From: Morella rubra
Taxonomy: Eukaryota > Streptophyta > Magnoliopsida > Fagales > Myricaceae
Assembly: GCA_003952965.2 (NCBI GenBank)
Contig: CM025852.1
Span: 4,077,372 to 4,141,371 of the forward strand
Direction of reading: 5' to 3'
Length of the DNA stretch: 64,000 bases
In this document: positions 32,527 to 45,671 of the stretch, one piece after another
Position numbering within the stretch: position 1 is the first letter of the stretch
Layout: each line of letters begins with the position of its first letter
Program-made: the position numbers and the translations under genes
The notes under the pieces: generated by a model
Told to the model about the DNA's origin: nothing
What the model saw: only the letters and a program-made list of their open reading frames with translations
Databases searched by the model: none

Positions 32527-35500
32527 GATATTGTAAATCTAAGGATTAAGGCAACTCAAGAGAGGGGTGAATTGGGTTTCAAACTTTTTCGATTATAACT
32601 CCAAAATCATGTTTGCAAAGTAAAGATTAATTTAGCACAAGTATATAGATGCAATAAGAAAATAAGTGCTAAATGTAAAGAGTAGGGATAGAGAAGCAAA
32701 CATGTGATTTTTAGGTAGTTCGGCAAACCCGCATACATCCACCCCTCAAGCTCCTTTACCGAGCCTTGAGGTTTTCCACTATCTTCTAAATAGTGTACAC
32801 TTTAGCTTCTGGGTGCTAGAGAACCTTACAAGTGCTTTCTCGAGCTCAACACTCAAACCCCAAGTGATTTTTCGGCTCACCACTCACAACCCAACCAAGC
32901 TTGAGATATACCCTCTCTAAGCTTCTTCTTTAGTGAACAACCTCACTAAAGGAATCACCTCTTTTGAATAGGAAGATACAAGAATAAACTCTCTCAAAGA
33001 GTGGATATGAAAATGGAAAGCTCTATCTCTTTAATTCACACAATGACAAGGATAAGAAAGTGTAATTTGTGTGAATGATATGAGAAATATAGAATAGAAG
33101 GTTTAAGATATTTCTCAAGTTATGTAAATGATATGTGGTCGAGCTCTCTTGTTTAGAGACAATAGGAAGTATTTATATAGGCCATATGAGAAAACTAACC
33201 GTTTTAGCCGTTATGAATTTTACCGTTTTACCAGTCACCGCTTCATGTATCGGTCGACTGCTTCAGGGTTACCGTTACCCAACAGTCATATTGTCAGCAC
33301 TTCAACGGATCTATTTCAAATCATATACCGGTCGACTGCTTCACAAGCGATCGACCTCTTCAACTTAAGCATATGATTGGTTCAGTTAAAACCACGATTT
33401 TGACCATTTTGAAACACTCAATTTTAAGGACTAACTTCCCATAAGTATATAAAAGGTTTGGGAGTTGATTGGGGTGTTTTGAAACCATTTAAAAAATATT
33501 TGATCTTTCAAATAAGAGGTAAAACGGTTTATGCACGTTTTGAAAGATATGCAAGTGAGTGCTTTAAATCCTTGTCAAAAGTGAAACTAAGAGTTACAAG
33601 ATTATACCTATGGTCTTGAATCTTCACTTTTGAGCTCCTTGCATCTTCTTGATCTTCAATCTTCTTGTCTTTGGCTCTTTGATAAAAATGTCTTTGTCTT
33701 TGAAGATGTCCATTTTGTAAACTTAATCTATTTATTGAAATCATCAAAATATCGATTATGAACAAAAGCCAACAATCTCCCCCTTTTTGATGATGATAAT
33801 AAATTGATAGTTTTGTGATGACTCCCCTATGTTTTGCAATTGGAAAATCATTTGAAACTTGAGACAAAACATTAGTAGCCAATATTCATAATCCAATTTA
33901 AAAGGAGAATATATAGTCATTAAAACTATCAACACATTTCTCCCCCTTTGTCACATAAAAAAGACAAAGAATATAAACTTAGATGGATGCATCACCTAAA
34001 ATTTGATAAAAATTAAGATATGTGCATGCATTATCCATCAAGCTTTCTCAAATATACATTATACCAATATTCATCACATGATCAAAGGGAATACAAGCAT
34101 ATGACTTTAAGAAATCTCCCCCTTTGTCAATCAAAAAATGAATGCATGGATAGAACTTAAATAGTCATTTTCATTTAAAACAGTTGGGCTTTTAAATGAC
34201 AATCTCATTGAAATGGTATAGAAGATGACTAATGGGACTCAAGAGTCCATCGCTATTACGATAGTAGCCACCGAGTGAGTTTGTACCAACCTCTTAACTA
34301 CCAATGACAATTTAAAGTTATTCTCAATAAAAAAATTTAAGCTCACAAAATCTCATAAAAGTTCATGATTTTGTGAAAATGTTAGCTCATAGATGTTCTA
34401 TTTTGATAAATGCAAGAAATATGTCAAATATGAATACATTTGCATTTAGAAGATTAACACTTAAGAAATCATCATCAAACAACAATTTATAACATATTTT
34501 CAATCAAGGATTTAGAAGTTACCAAAGATTTTCCTCTTAGCATTTGTCCTCAAATGTCACAAGCCTTCTTGATAGGCAAGTTTCATCCAAGTACTCTTTA
34601 TTGCTCCATCCTTCTTGAGTCCTACAAAGGAATTAAGAAATCATTTTTGGTACCCAACCTTTCTTTGGTCCTTCGGTGTTAGCCTTGGTTCCTTTTGGAA
34701 CCATGTGTTCTTAAGAGTCTTGCTCCAAAGTTCTTTAATGCACAATCAAAAATTAGATGCCCATCTTTGTTGCAAAAATGGCATGTTTGAGTAGGTGCAC
34801 AAAAAGACTTAGCCTTCACAAAATAATTCTTAAAATATTTTTGGTGAATATAAGGCTTGTAGCCTAAGCCACTTTTGTCAAAGACACATCTTTGACTACC
34901 AAGAATCAAATCCAATGATTTCTTTCTTGAGTGAACTTCTCAAAGATTTTGCTTTGAGAAATTATTTTGTTGTTCAAAGCAACTTTCTCCTTTTCAAATT
35001 CTAAAGCTTTTTGTTTGAATAAATCATTTTCAAGCTTTAGAGTATTTCTCTCATTTTCTAATAAATCAATTTCTTTTGAGATCAAAATGAGTTTCTTTTT
35101 CAAGGATGTATATTTTGAACCCAAGTTTTTCAAATTGACAAAGAAGTTCATCAAAGGCATTTTGAAATTCAATATATGAAAGTTTAGGTTCATCATCCGA
35201 AGAGTATACCTCATCATCATCCTCAAATGCCATGAGGCACATGTTAGCGATTTCTCCATCTTCTTCTTCGGAGGAGAAGTTCATCGTTAACATGCCATGA
35301 TGTCTTTTGTTAGAGGCTTCTCTTCTCTTTCTTTCTTTTGAGGAAGTTCTTGAACTTTCTAATCATCAAACTATGTCTTCCTCTCATCTCATCTTTGATT
35401 ATGGAAGATTTGAGAGTGATCCTCATCTTCTTCTTGCTCTCATCTTCATTTTCGAGCATTTAGATCTCATGGGTCATGAGAGATCCGAGAAGCTCTTCTA

Positions 35501-37418
35501 AAGATAGCTTGGTGAGATCTTTAGCTTCTTGAATCACGGTCACCTTTGCTTCCCAAGACTTTGGTAGTGACCTAAGGATTTTTCTCACCAAATCCGAGTT
35601 AGTATAAGATTTACCAAGAGCATTCAAAGCATTTATAATGTTGGTAAATCTAGTATACATGTCACTAATGGATTCTTCCGGTGTCATTTTAAATAACTCA
35701 TAGTTATGGACAAACATACTAATTTTGGACTCTTTGACTTGGTTTGTCCCTTCATGTGTAATCTCTAGAGCATGCCAAATTTCCTTAGCATTTGAGCAAG
35801 AAGATATTCTATTAAATTCACATCTATCTAAAGCATAATAAAGAATATTCGTTGCTCTAGCATCCAAAGAGATTTTCTTTTTGTCTAGGTCACTATATTC
35901 ATTTTCAGTTTTGAGGGTTTCAACCTCTCCAACTTTCTTTGTGGGAATATGTGGACCATTCAAATATCATAATCATAAATCATAATCAATAAATTTAAAA
36001 TAAATACTCATCCTAACTTTCCAATATGCATAATACTACCATTAAAAATGGTGGTCTAAGTGTGAAAAGTCCTTCAACTTTAGTGTTGAAGCTTGAGGTT
36101 GCCATTCTAACTCAATATTGTTAAATCTTGTATAAAGAGCACCAAGCTCTGATACCAATTGTATTCTAAGGATTAAGGCAACCCAAGAGGGGGGTGAATT
36201 GGGTTTCAAATATTTCAATTATAACCCCAAAAATCTTGTTTGCAAAGTAAAGACTAATTTAGCACAAGTATATAGATGCAATAAGAGAATAAGTGCTAAA
36301 TGTAAAAGTAAGGATAGAGAAGCAAACACGTGATTTTTAGGTGGTTTGGCAAACCCGCCTACATCCACCCCTCAAGCTCCTTTACCGAGCCTTGAGGTTT
36401 TCCTACTATCTTCCAAATAGTGTACACTTTAGCTTCCGGGTGCTAGAGAACCTTACAAGTGCTTTCCGGGCTCAACACTCAAACCCAAGTGATTTTCGGG
36501 CTCACCACTCACAACCCAACCAAGCTTGAGATATACCCTCTCTAAGCTTCTTCTTTAGTGAACAACCTCACTAAAGGAATCACCTCTTTTAGATAGGAAG
36601 ATTACAAAATAAACTCTCTCAAAGAGTGGATATAAAATAGAAAGCTCTATCTCTTTGATTAACACAATGACAAAGATAAAAAGTGTAATTTGTGTGAATG
36701 ATATGAGAAATATGGAATAAGAAGGTTTAAGATATTTCTCAAGCTATGTAAAATGATATGTGGTCGAGTTTTCTTGTTTAGAGACAATAGGAAGGTCTTT
36801 ATATAGGCCACATAGAAAACTAACCGTTTATTGCCGTTATGAATTTTACCGTTGTACCGGTTGACCGCTTTAGGGTTACCGTTACTCAACGGTTATATTG
36901 TCGAAACTTCAATGGATCTATTTCAAATCATATACCAGTTGACCGTTACATCAAGCGGTCGAAGTCCGGTCGACCGCTTCACCAGTCGGTTGACCTTTTC
37001 AACTTAAGCATATGATTTGGTTCATTTAAAATTACGATTTTGACTATTTTGAAACACTCAATTTTAAGGACTAACTTTCCATAAGTATATAAAGGTTTGA
37101 GAGTTGATTGGGGTGTTTTAAAATAATTTAAAAAACATTTGATCTTTCAAATAAAAGGTAAAATTGTTTATGCACGTTTTGAAAGATATGCAAGTGAGTG
37201 CTTCAAATCCTTCTCAAAAGTGAAACTAAGAGTTACAAGATTATACCCTATGGTCTTGAATCTTCACTTTTGAACTCCTTACATTTTCTTGATCTTCAAT
37301 TTTCTTGTCTTTGGCTCTTTGATAAAAATGTCTTTGTCTTTGAAGATGTCAATTTTGAAAAATTAATCCATTTATTGAAATCATAAAATATCAATTGTGA
37401 ACAAAAGCCAATGGATAT
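32527..37418 (-). mobile_element. Gag-only copia retrotransposon with intact LTR pair
   Basis: LTRs at 32532-33774 (1243 bp) and 36160-37413 (1254 bp) are direct repeats; perfect GATAT target duplications lie at 32527-32531 and 37414-37418. On the minus strand, the 5' LTR (right-hand copy) is followed by TGGTATCAGAGC (36157-36146), the initiator-Met tRNA primer-binding site. A purine tract AAAAAGGGGGAGAT (about 33788-33775) precedes the 3' LTR. The interior, about 2.4 kb, holds only gag, so replication would need helper enzymes. It is nested in CACTA element 1. Confidence 0.93.
34679..36110 (-). pseudogene. Copia gag (UBN2 type) with zinc knuckle
   Basis: A gag-like start at about 36103 (MATSSFNTKVEGLF) is followed by a break. 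From 35963 the frame reads NGPHIPTKKVGEVETLKTEN and the UBN2-type core: KKISLDARATNILYYAL, AKEIWHALEITHEGT, MFVHNYELFKMTPEESISDM and LRSLPKSWEAKVTVIQEA. Then come an acidic linker (EEEDGEIANMCLMAFEDDDE), a Lys/Glu-rich coiled segment (35250-34920) and the knuckle CHFCNKDGHLIFDC (about 34785-34740). Frame changes near 35460-35290, 35070 and 34910 break it. Protease, integrase and RT are absent. Confidence 0.88.
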
Positions 37419-37442
37419 AATATCGTATTATATTATGGTATG

Positions 37443-38060
37443 TGAGTAAATCAAATATTGATTACATCAATAGTCCGTAAATCATGTATCTTATTTGTTG
37501 GTTAGCTTACAAGATACTATAAAAATATTATAATGTATAGATGTATGTCCTGTTGTATATGTATCAGAATGTATTTAATTAAAGAGTATATGGTAGTCCA
37601 TCATATTGAAGTTATTAAGGTATAGTATAGTATGTCACTCAAGCATGATATATCATATATATTATATTATGGCATATTATGACATCATATATGATATATG
37701 ATATAGGACTAATAGTTGAAAAAAAATTGAGTAAATCAAATATTTGTTACTACACTTGTCCATAAATCATGTATCTGATTGGTTGGTTAGCTTATAAGAT
37801 ATTATAACACATTAGAATGTATTTAATTAACAAGTATATGATACTCCACCCTATTAAAGTTATTAAGACATAGTATAGTACGTATCACTTTATAGTACAT
37901 AGTGTAGGGTACCTTTGCATCATATATGTTACATAATATAAAGTTAAATTATATGTTATGATTAGAAAATAAATAAGCAAATCAAATATTGATTAATTAT
38001 TATACTAGTCCATATATCATGTATCTTATTGGTTGGTTAGCTTACAATATATTTATCATA
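37443..38060. repeat. Three degenerate copies of an AT-rich ~240-290-bp block
   Basis: Blocks beginning like GTAAATCAAATATTGATTAC and containing TCATGTATCTTATTGGTTGG then TTAGCTTACAAGATA occur at about 37443, 37731 and 37972. Related fragments lie at 32400-32520 on the other side of the copia insertion. They form the inner part of CACTA element 1. Confidence 0.65.
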
Positions 38061-38209
38061 TGATTTAAAAATCGGATCAATCAATAGAAAGTAAAATACT
38101 TAGATATATGGAGAGACCAAGTTAGGACTGAAATATTGAGAGTAATTTTATTATAATACAGTCCCCTTAAATGTTTTTTTTAACTTTATTTTATAAAAAT
38201 GACGAGAAA

Positions 38210-39520
38210 CAGCGTTGTTTGAAGGGCCCCGAATAAAAGTTTCGAGGCCCCTCTCCCCCCCCCCCATTTTTCACCAACAGCGGTCATAGCCCCTCCCCCC
38301 CCCCCCCCCCCGATCGGCGCCTCTCGTCTCTCTCCTCCTAAGACCGGCGTCTCTCTTCCTCCTCTAAGATCGGCATCTCCACGGCGCCTCTACAGCAGAT
38401 CACTCTCTTCTCTCTCTAGCCTCTGCGTTGCTTTGTATTTCTCTTTTCTCTCTGCGTTGATTTGATTTTGAATGCGATTTGACTTGTAGATTTTGAATGC
38501 GATTAGAATTTCGTTTGGGATTTTTTTGAGTTCGATTGGGATTTGCCGATTTGGTGGATTTTTTTGGTCGGTTGATTTTGAATGCGATTTGAATTTCGTT
38601 TGGGATTTGTTGAGTTCGATTGGGGTTTGCAGATTTTGGATTTTTGGTTGAGATTTTTTTTTATTATTTTTGTTTATGATTTTGGTAGATTTTTGGTAGG
38701 AGTTTTTGAATGTTATTTCCTCTGTTAGACAAAGGGCTTTTGGTTTTTGTTTGCAAAGTTTTTCACCTGGCCATCCACCACAAAGCAGAAAATGTTTTTT
38801 TGTTGTTTCCTTAGTTGTTCGGCTGCACAAAATAATTTTGCATCTTGGCGCTCAAGTGATTCTTGATTTCTGTTTGCAATCTATGTGTTTTCCTGCACTC
38901 TTAGCACTATGAATGGTGAAACAAGTTTTGATTAAAACCATAATGTGAGTTTCGGTAATATTTTGGTAGCGGAGGTTTGGATTGGCTACCATTTTAAACA
39001 AGAAATTACTGCAAACATATGAATAAGCGAACCGTGTATTTGTGAGAATAATGTCAGTTTTCAAGTTTGCACCCTTTGCTTAGAGGGGAAATATCTTTTT
39101 TGTTTCTTTCAGAAGATGCATAGTTGCTGGTAGATTTCCTACTTCTTTTGAAGTTTTGGTGCCATATGCTGTAGATTTGTTTAGAGGCTCACCTGTGTCT
39201 TTGGAACATTATCAGGTGTCTCCAGGTGATGTTATTGAAGTGTCTGGGATTTTCATTTCATATGGTGAAAGCATTTAGAAATTGCATGATTTTTATGACT
39301 GAGCTCATTTCATTTACATGGAGATGGTTTGGAATTTCCTAATCCACTTTGCTTTTCAGGAGCAGTAGCCTATCACAAATGGTCAGTGTATCACCTTGAT
39401 CATATTGCTCTGTGCAATTGGGAATTGATTGAAAAGAAACTATCGGATCTGTACCAACTGAGGTTAAAAATAAGATGTAACTCTACAAGTATTATTTGGT
39501 TCTACATAGCTTAAAAATAA
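38210..39520 (+). pseudogene. Possible captured host-gene sequence, unidentified
   Basis: After a C homopolymer (38257-38312) there is CT-rich leader-like sequence (38320-38420), a T-rich intron-like stretch with repeated TTTGGGATTT-type units, then short open stretches. The best reads IVAGRFPTSFEVLVPYAVDL then SPGDVIEVSGIF (about 39120-39250). The PGDVxxVSGIF pattern recalls the N-terminal region of MCM replication helicases, but this is weak. The base make-up differs from the AT-rich flanks, so capture of a gene piece by the CACTA element is plausible. Confidence 0.35.
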
Positions 39521-42500
39521 GATGTAACTCTTTGGTATGTTGTTATTTTTCGTTCCCCCAAAGCTGTATCCCATGTGAAAGTTGGTGCCATCTTTTCTGT
39601 GGTAAAGGTTTGGACAGGTAACGGTTATGTATTGATGTAAATTGTTGGTCTCTCTGGGGGACAGGTTACGGTTAGTTGATGTAAATTGGGTGGGGTAGTT
39701 ACTATGAAATTGCTGTTGTTTATAATTATTCAGACTAACCTTTAACCTTTGGTGTAATTTATATTCAGCTCATATTGCTCTGTGCAATTTGAATTTGAGG
39801 TGCAGCAGAATGTGACCATAAGGTCTTGTGTTTTTTTATTTGATTTTATCATATTTATTTATTCTCTGAATTTGTGTTTGTTTATTTGATTTTATCATAG
39901 TTATAAATTTTTTCGGGAAGAATGTTTTGATTATGAGAGTTTTTTGTTGTTTTGCATAGGAATTATCGAAAGGATAAAGAAAACAAAGGATGAAAAGAAG
40001 CAAAGAAAGCAGAAATGGCCAGCAAAGCTTCATATGCCTATTTCTCTTTTGTATTCATTAAATTTGTTTATCATGCTAATTGAACAATAGTTTCTTTGTA
40101 TTTTGAATGATAACTACTCAATATATTTTATTTCATTTTATTAATTATGAAATGTTTTTGCATTCTCTGTCAAAATTGCAGTGCCATATTTAAAATACAA
40201 TTAAAACATGAGTACCTTTGTGAACTTCAAAATAGCAATTTAAAATTGGATAATTAAATAGTAATTTAAAATTAGATAAAAATAATTATCCAGAAAATCA
40301 AATTGATTAGGCAAAATATAACGTTTTAACAAACCATTCATTTACGTTTGAACTAAATGTTTCGTTCGAGTGACAATTTTGTTTGTTCGAATAGATCTTC
40401 TTTTTCGAACATAGTGCTAATTGAACAAGAAAATCTCGTTCGAATAGACATATTTAGTGACGAATTTGAATTTTCATCGCAGATGAGCATTATTGATGGA
40501 GCTTTAGCGATGATATTGTGATAATTTTTTTTTGTCACTGAAATGTTCTAGCGACAAAAATGATATTTTTAGTGACGAAAAAATTTGCCACTAAAGACCA
40601 AAAATGTTGTAGTTTCATTTGGGTCTATCCGCTTGTTTAGGATTATGTTCCATGTGTTTATTTTCATTGTGTATTTTTCATGTTTATTTTTTGTATTTAT
40701 AATTAATGGTTAAATTTGAAGTTGTTCAAAAGAGTTGGATCGATGCTACATTCGCTCATCTAGTAGCAGCCGCCATTGCCTATTAGAAAATATAATTTAA
40801 ATAATAAAATATCTCTTCCTATAAAATTAAAATTTTCAGATAAGTGATAAAATATTACAAATAACCATCAGCTCGTTGACATTCAAATGCCATGCTAGGA
40901 TATAGCTTCACGGACTAACCAAAGTTCTTTGTGTATATGAAGCTCAACTAGTCATTTCATCAGATTTGAGCTTTCACTTCAAACCTTTGGTCTTGGGGAC
41001 AACGAAAAATACAAACAAAAGTGACAACAAAGCAATAGCCGCAAAAAGAAGGAAGAGATTTTCCGCCCCTAGAAACTCCTGCAACATTAGACGGTCACTC
41101 CATATTCAATCACAAGAAAATGAAAACTTTTAGAAAACATGATAACCAACCTTGAAAGGAATGGATTTTATAAAAGCTGACCAATATACCTTCAACGGTG
41201 AGAATGCAAATGTTACAATGACATTTGAACCAAAGTTAGTAAGAACAGCAAGACTAATCCCTCGCCCTCTTGTTCGAAGGGGAATATCTCTGATACCATA
41301 AGCCAATTGATTGGCCCAAATGATATCTGAAAGATAATTCAGGGGATAGAAATATGTGAGTGAATCGACATTTGCATTACTCTTGTTTAGGGAGAAAACA
41401 ATGTCATTCTTCCTTCTTTTTTCCCATAATAACTGTAGGAGCACACAACAACAGCCAAAGGGAGATCGGGGCTTTGAAGGGTAAGAAGATTTCAAATGGG
41501 AATGCCTCCTTGAAGGGAGGTGGAGGAGGCCCACTAGCTAAGTTGTGCATTATGAAATTTGCGCCTACATGACTTTTGTTGGGGACCATTTGCTCATTTC
41601 TTGGAGCATACATATATCGATTATACAAGAATTACGATTTTACCCTCATAAAATTATCATTGTTAAAAAAACTATGGGGACAAAATTGTCATTTTGTATG
41701 TCAAAAAATCATTTTCCATCTAAATTAACCAAAAATTTTAAGGGAGGGTACAAAATGTTTGAAATCAATAATTGGTCGGTGTAATATAACAAAAATAATA
41801 GATTTGGAGTGCAAAGTGTCAAGACCTCATAGTTGGAGAGTGGAAAGTGTATTTAACCAAAAAAAATTATCATTACTCATTAAAAATTAACTGCTTGCCT
41901 TCTATTGTTTTATTTTGTTCCCAGAAAAAATTAAGGGGGCTTTCTACAGTATAAACTTCTATCAATGTTGGAAGACAAACTTCGGCTACTTTTGTACACT
42001 CCAGGAGTGCTCCTCATAGTTATACTCCAAAGAAAATAGTGCAGAGAATTGCAATCTTCGAAAGAGAAAACGGGTACCTGATAGGAACCAACATAGAGAA
42101 GTAGACCAGCTAAAGCAACAATATGCAAACCTCCAAGAACATTATAATAAGCAGAAAGCAGAAAGAGAGAAAGAGCCTGTAGAGATTTAAAGAAAAGCAG
42201 AATTAACCTTAAGTAGTGTTAAGCCCTCACTGTACTTTTAGTCAGTGCTCAGTAAAATATCAATAATACGCAATAGATGGATGGTCATAGGCTGTATACA
42301 ATCCCGCTGACACCCCCAATTAGCAGGGGTCTTCTCCCAAGATCATCTACTTTTAGGATAGCTATTCATGTCATCAGAAACTGGAGGAAAAACAACATAC
42401 TTTGTTATTAGCATTACTCAGAGGTATAAAGGCAGGGAGACTCTCCCCAAATATTCAAACACATCGCAAGAAGATTATTGAACATACTTCGAACACACCA

Positions 42501-44088
42501 ATTACAACTGAAACTCGGGTAGCATCAGAGGCCGCCGAAAATCTAGCAGTCTTGAGTATCAGAATCAGATAGCACATAGTCAGAGAAACCTTACATAAAG
42601 AATAACATTTAGAGAAAGAAAAAGCTTTTCCATAACCATGAAGTAACTGAAGAATTTGACCTGCATAATATAGAACACTTGGTTGCCCAGTTATCTGTCG
42701 TAGTCAGGTGGTAAATTGGCTTATCTAGAAAAACTTCACAGCCCTCCATCATATGCATGCTTGAAATCAAATTTACAAAGAAGTGTAAAAGAGCAACTCA
42801 AAGCAGCAAAAAAGAAAAAGTACCTGTTGAAAAAGGACCAGACCTCCGCCAATAATGAACGCTTTCAAACTAGGGCCCCGAAAGACCTCCAAGAAACTGC
42901 CCTCAGAGTCTTGGTCCGCATATGCAGATTTCAATTAGACAACGTTATCTTCTATTTGCCTCTCAGACAACTTATCACCTGGAGGACGACCCCTTAGTTT
43001 GCTTAGGGCAAGAATGGCCTTGTCTTTGTAGTCTTCTAATAAACCTTTTCTTTGAACGGCCCTAAGAAGCAACCAACGCGGAGATGGTGGAAGACTCCAC
43101 ATACCTAGTCCCATAATTAAAGCAACGGGTGCACTTACCCCAAACATGTAGCACCACCCTCCAACTACATCAATTTGAAAGCTTCCGACAAAATAACCCA
43201 ACTGGAGAGAAGTTCATTTATAAATCATCTCAGTCCATACAAGGAAGTGAACTGAATGAGTATTTATAATAATGTAGTAAACAATACTAGAATTCCCAGT
43301 ACAATGAAGAGCTCTTTTAAAGACACTAGAGTTCCAAGAAATTAGAGATGGGCAAGTTTCAGCAATATAGAGAGGAGCCCCATGCATGGCCTGTCGTACA
43401 AATTTTTTTATAAGATGGTTAGGGATGACACTAAAAGAAAAAAGACTTTGGGTGACAAAAACTAAGTTATTACCCGGTTTGTCACCTAAAAGCTAGTCAG
43501 CCAAAGTTTTAGATGACAATTTTGGCGTTCTGTCGCTTAAAACTGTTTGGACGGTTTACAAAGCCATCCAAACGGTTTTGTGCCACAGTGACGAATTGAA
43601 AATCGTCATGCATAGTACGATCCATCCGTTCACATACGCTGTGCGAACATACTCTCCATACGTTCGGACACTCATGCAAACGATTATTCAAGGTGACGAA
43701 ATGAATTTTGTCATGTACAATCCGTGCGCACGAATATACAACATTGTTCGAACGGTAATACATTACGTCCGGACGCTTGCGTAAAGATGTCTGCACCGTT
43801 GTTTCATTTATGAAGAAATACTTATTTGTCATCCTCAAAATCCGTTCGAACTATGATGTATAAAGTTCAGACGCTTGTTCAGTTGAACACATTAGAACGT
43901 ATTGTTGTATCGTGCGCACGTTTGCTTAATAAAAGATTGTGTGCACGCGAGAATAACCATGTGGACGGACGAATTTAACGCGATTTGTGAGGATGGATAG
44001 TTATGCGTGCACACATTATCAACACTAAAGAACAATTCTGACAACCTTTGATTTCGTTCGAACGGTTTTCTACGTATTTGAATTAATT

Positions 44089-44607
44089 TAATTAAAGGAG
44101 AAATGTCATTGTTCGCACCATAAATATGCGTCAATTGCATTTGCGACCCCTTAACTTTTAAAACTGCGATTTACATCCTTTAAGTATGAAACATTTGCAA
44201 TGTTCGTCCACAGTCAAAATTTCCGTTAAACTTGACAGAATTCGGCATTAAAATGACCGAAATGCCCTTAAAGACAATTTTCAAAAAATAAATGAATATT
44301 GGAGAAATAAATTAAAAATATATATAGATTACTAAAATAGAGTTTCAATAGATTTATTTAAAAAATATTACCCTTTTTTAATATCATTTTTTTTATTTTT
44401 AATGAATTTTTAGTATTTTGTTTTGGAGGGTTATTTTGTCATTTTCATACCGAATTTCATCAATTATAACGGAAACTTTTGACTGTGGATGAACATTACA
44501 AATGTTTCATACTTATAGGACGTAAATTGCAGTTTTTAAAGTTAGGTGGAGTGAAATACAATTGACGCAAACTTCTGGGGTGAATAATGACTTTTCCCCT
44601 TAATTAA
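44089..44607. mobile_element. Foldback/MITE (505 bp) nested in CACTA element 2
   Basis: Bases 44096-44600 form inverted arms of over 200 bp (AGGAGAAATGTCATTGTTCG on one side, AGGGGAAAAGTCATTATTCA on the other strand). TAATTAA flanks both sides (44089-44095, 44601-44607). CACTA element 3 has the uninterrupted sequence at about 53640-53665, so this insertion followed the split of the two elements. Confidence 0.85.
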
Positions 44608-44769
44608 ATTTTTTAAAATAATTTACAAATAAAATAAATAGAAAGATATTTAATGCTCATAATATAATAAAATATCTACAAATATGCAATTGTTATTAAA
44701 AGTAAATAAAATATATAATTGATAAGTACTAACAAAGTAGTAAAAATATATAAATCTACCCAAATTTTC

Positions 44770-45264
44770 GTTTGGGTGTTGAACGAGATTGCAGTTGTCT
44801 GATATGCTCCATCAGCTGCTCACGCATCTGCTCCGACATTAGTTGCATCCTCTGTTCTTGTTGTTCCATTAAGCTCCTTTGCTGCTCCTCCATCATCTTT
44901 TAGTGCTCTTTGTCTTTTTTCTATTGCTGCTCTGTCATCATCTGCATCAGCTTTTTGTCTTTCTTTCGTTGTTGCTCCTCCATCATCTACAAATGCTCTC
45001 GCATCGTCTGCTCCATATTTGTCTGCTTGACGAAAAGCACTTTATATTCCAAATGTTTAACCTCATCTCCTCAATCTGTAATCTGGCCTCCTCCAACCTC
45101 CTGGACAAATCAACGGAAGATGCTGATAAAGATGATCCAACAGACCGTACTGAACGGCCTAAACCTCGCATGTAACCCGCTTTCATCCCCAACACCTCAG
45201 CGAAGATCTCCACTTCGGTGTATGACTTTCCCTTTGACTCGTGCTGCAACCGTAACGCCTCCAT
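44770..45264 (-). pseudogene. CACTA accessory ORF (C-terminal transposase-like region)
   Basis: Reading from 45264: MEALRLQHESKGKSYTEVEI, FAEVLGMKAGYMRGLGRSV, then SSVDLSRRLEEARLQIEEM. The EVLG...GYMRGLGRSV pattern is common to plant En/Spm-type second ORFs (Transposase_24-like). Farther on come Met/Gln-rich coiled repeats (around 44990-44800, broken frames) and a Lys/Arg end near 44770. An intron-like gap with the upstream piece KLTNKDGIWTSEDARENFV (about 45415-45360) is suggested. The copy in element 3 is 53806-54207. Confidence 0.75.
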
Positions 45265-45671
45265 TTTTTCCTACAAAATTAGAAAAGAAAATAAAAACTA
45301 GCACATATGAAACATAAACGCACACGAATGCATCATTAAATCTAACGTTACAACTTACAAAGTTTTCTCGTGCATCTTCTGATGTCCAGATGCCATCCTT
45401 ATTAGTAAGTTTTTTTATAAACAACGCAGGACTAATCTCATCAGATTCTGAATTTTTCTGTATATAAAAGAAATATAAAATGTGCATATTAAATTACCTA
45501 AGTCATTTATTTAAATAATAAATAATAAAAGTTTAAATTCATTACTTACTAACATCACTCTCACGCGTTGAAAAAACCTCACTCTCAATATGTGTACAAT
45601 CTTCAGCTTAACTATTCTTCTTGTTGATTGCACTCCTCCTTTGTATTGTATATTTACAGTTGTTACCATCT

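Larger units (their letters stand above)
31368..40617. mobile_element. CACTA element 1 with TCA target duplication
   Basis: It begins CACTACAACAATTTTG at 31371 and ends ...AAAATGTTGTAGTT at 40614; the last base should be G for a perfect match. TCA occurs directly outside both ends (31368-31370, 40615-40617), the 3-bp duplication typical of CACTA elements. Subterminal zones (31400-32090; 40440-40600) are packed with TTTAGCGACGAA-type motifs in both orientations. No transposase was recognised, so it is non-autonomous. It encloses a copia element and unidentified spliced sequence. Confidence 0.85.

Noticed and set aside
32532-37413. Tandem host-gene duplication explaining the two 1.2-kb repeats
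   Set aside because: TG/CA-like ends, primer-binding site, purine tract and a perfect 5-bp duplication identify LTRs.
37443-38060. CRISPR-like or satellite array
   Set aside because: The three blocks are long, degenerate and AT-rich with no spacer regularity; this is eukaryotic transposon interior.
38390-38830. 146-residue Lys-rich minus-strand ORF
   Set aside because: Low-complexity antisense of a T-rich intron-like region with repeated units; no homology recognised.
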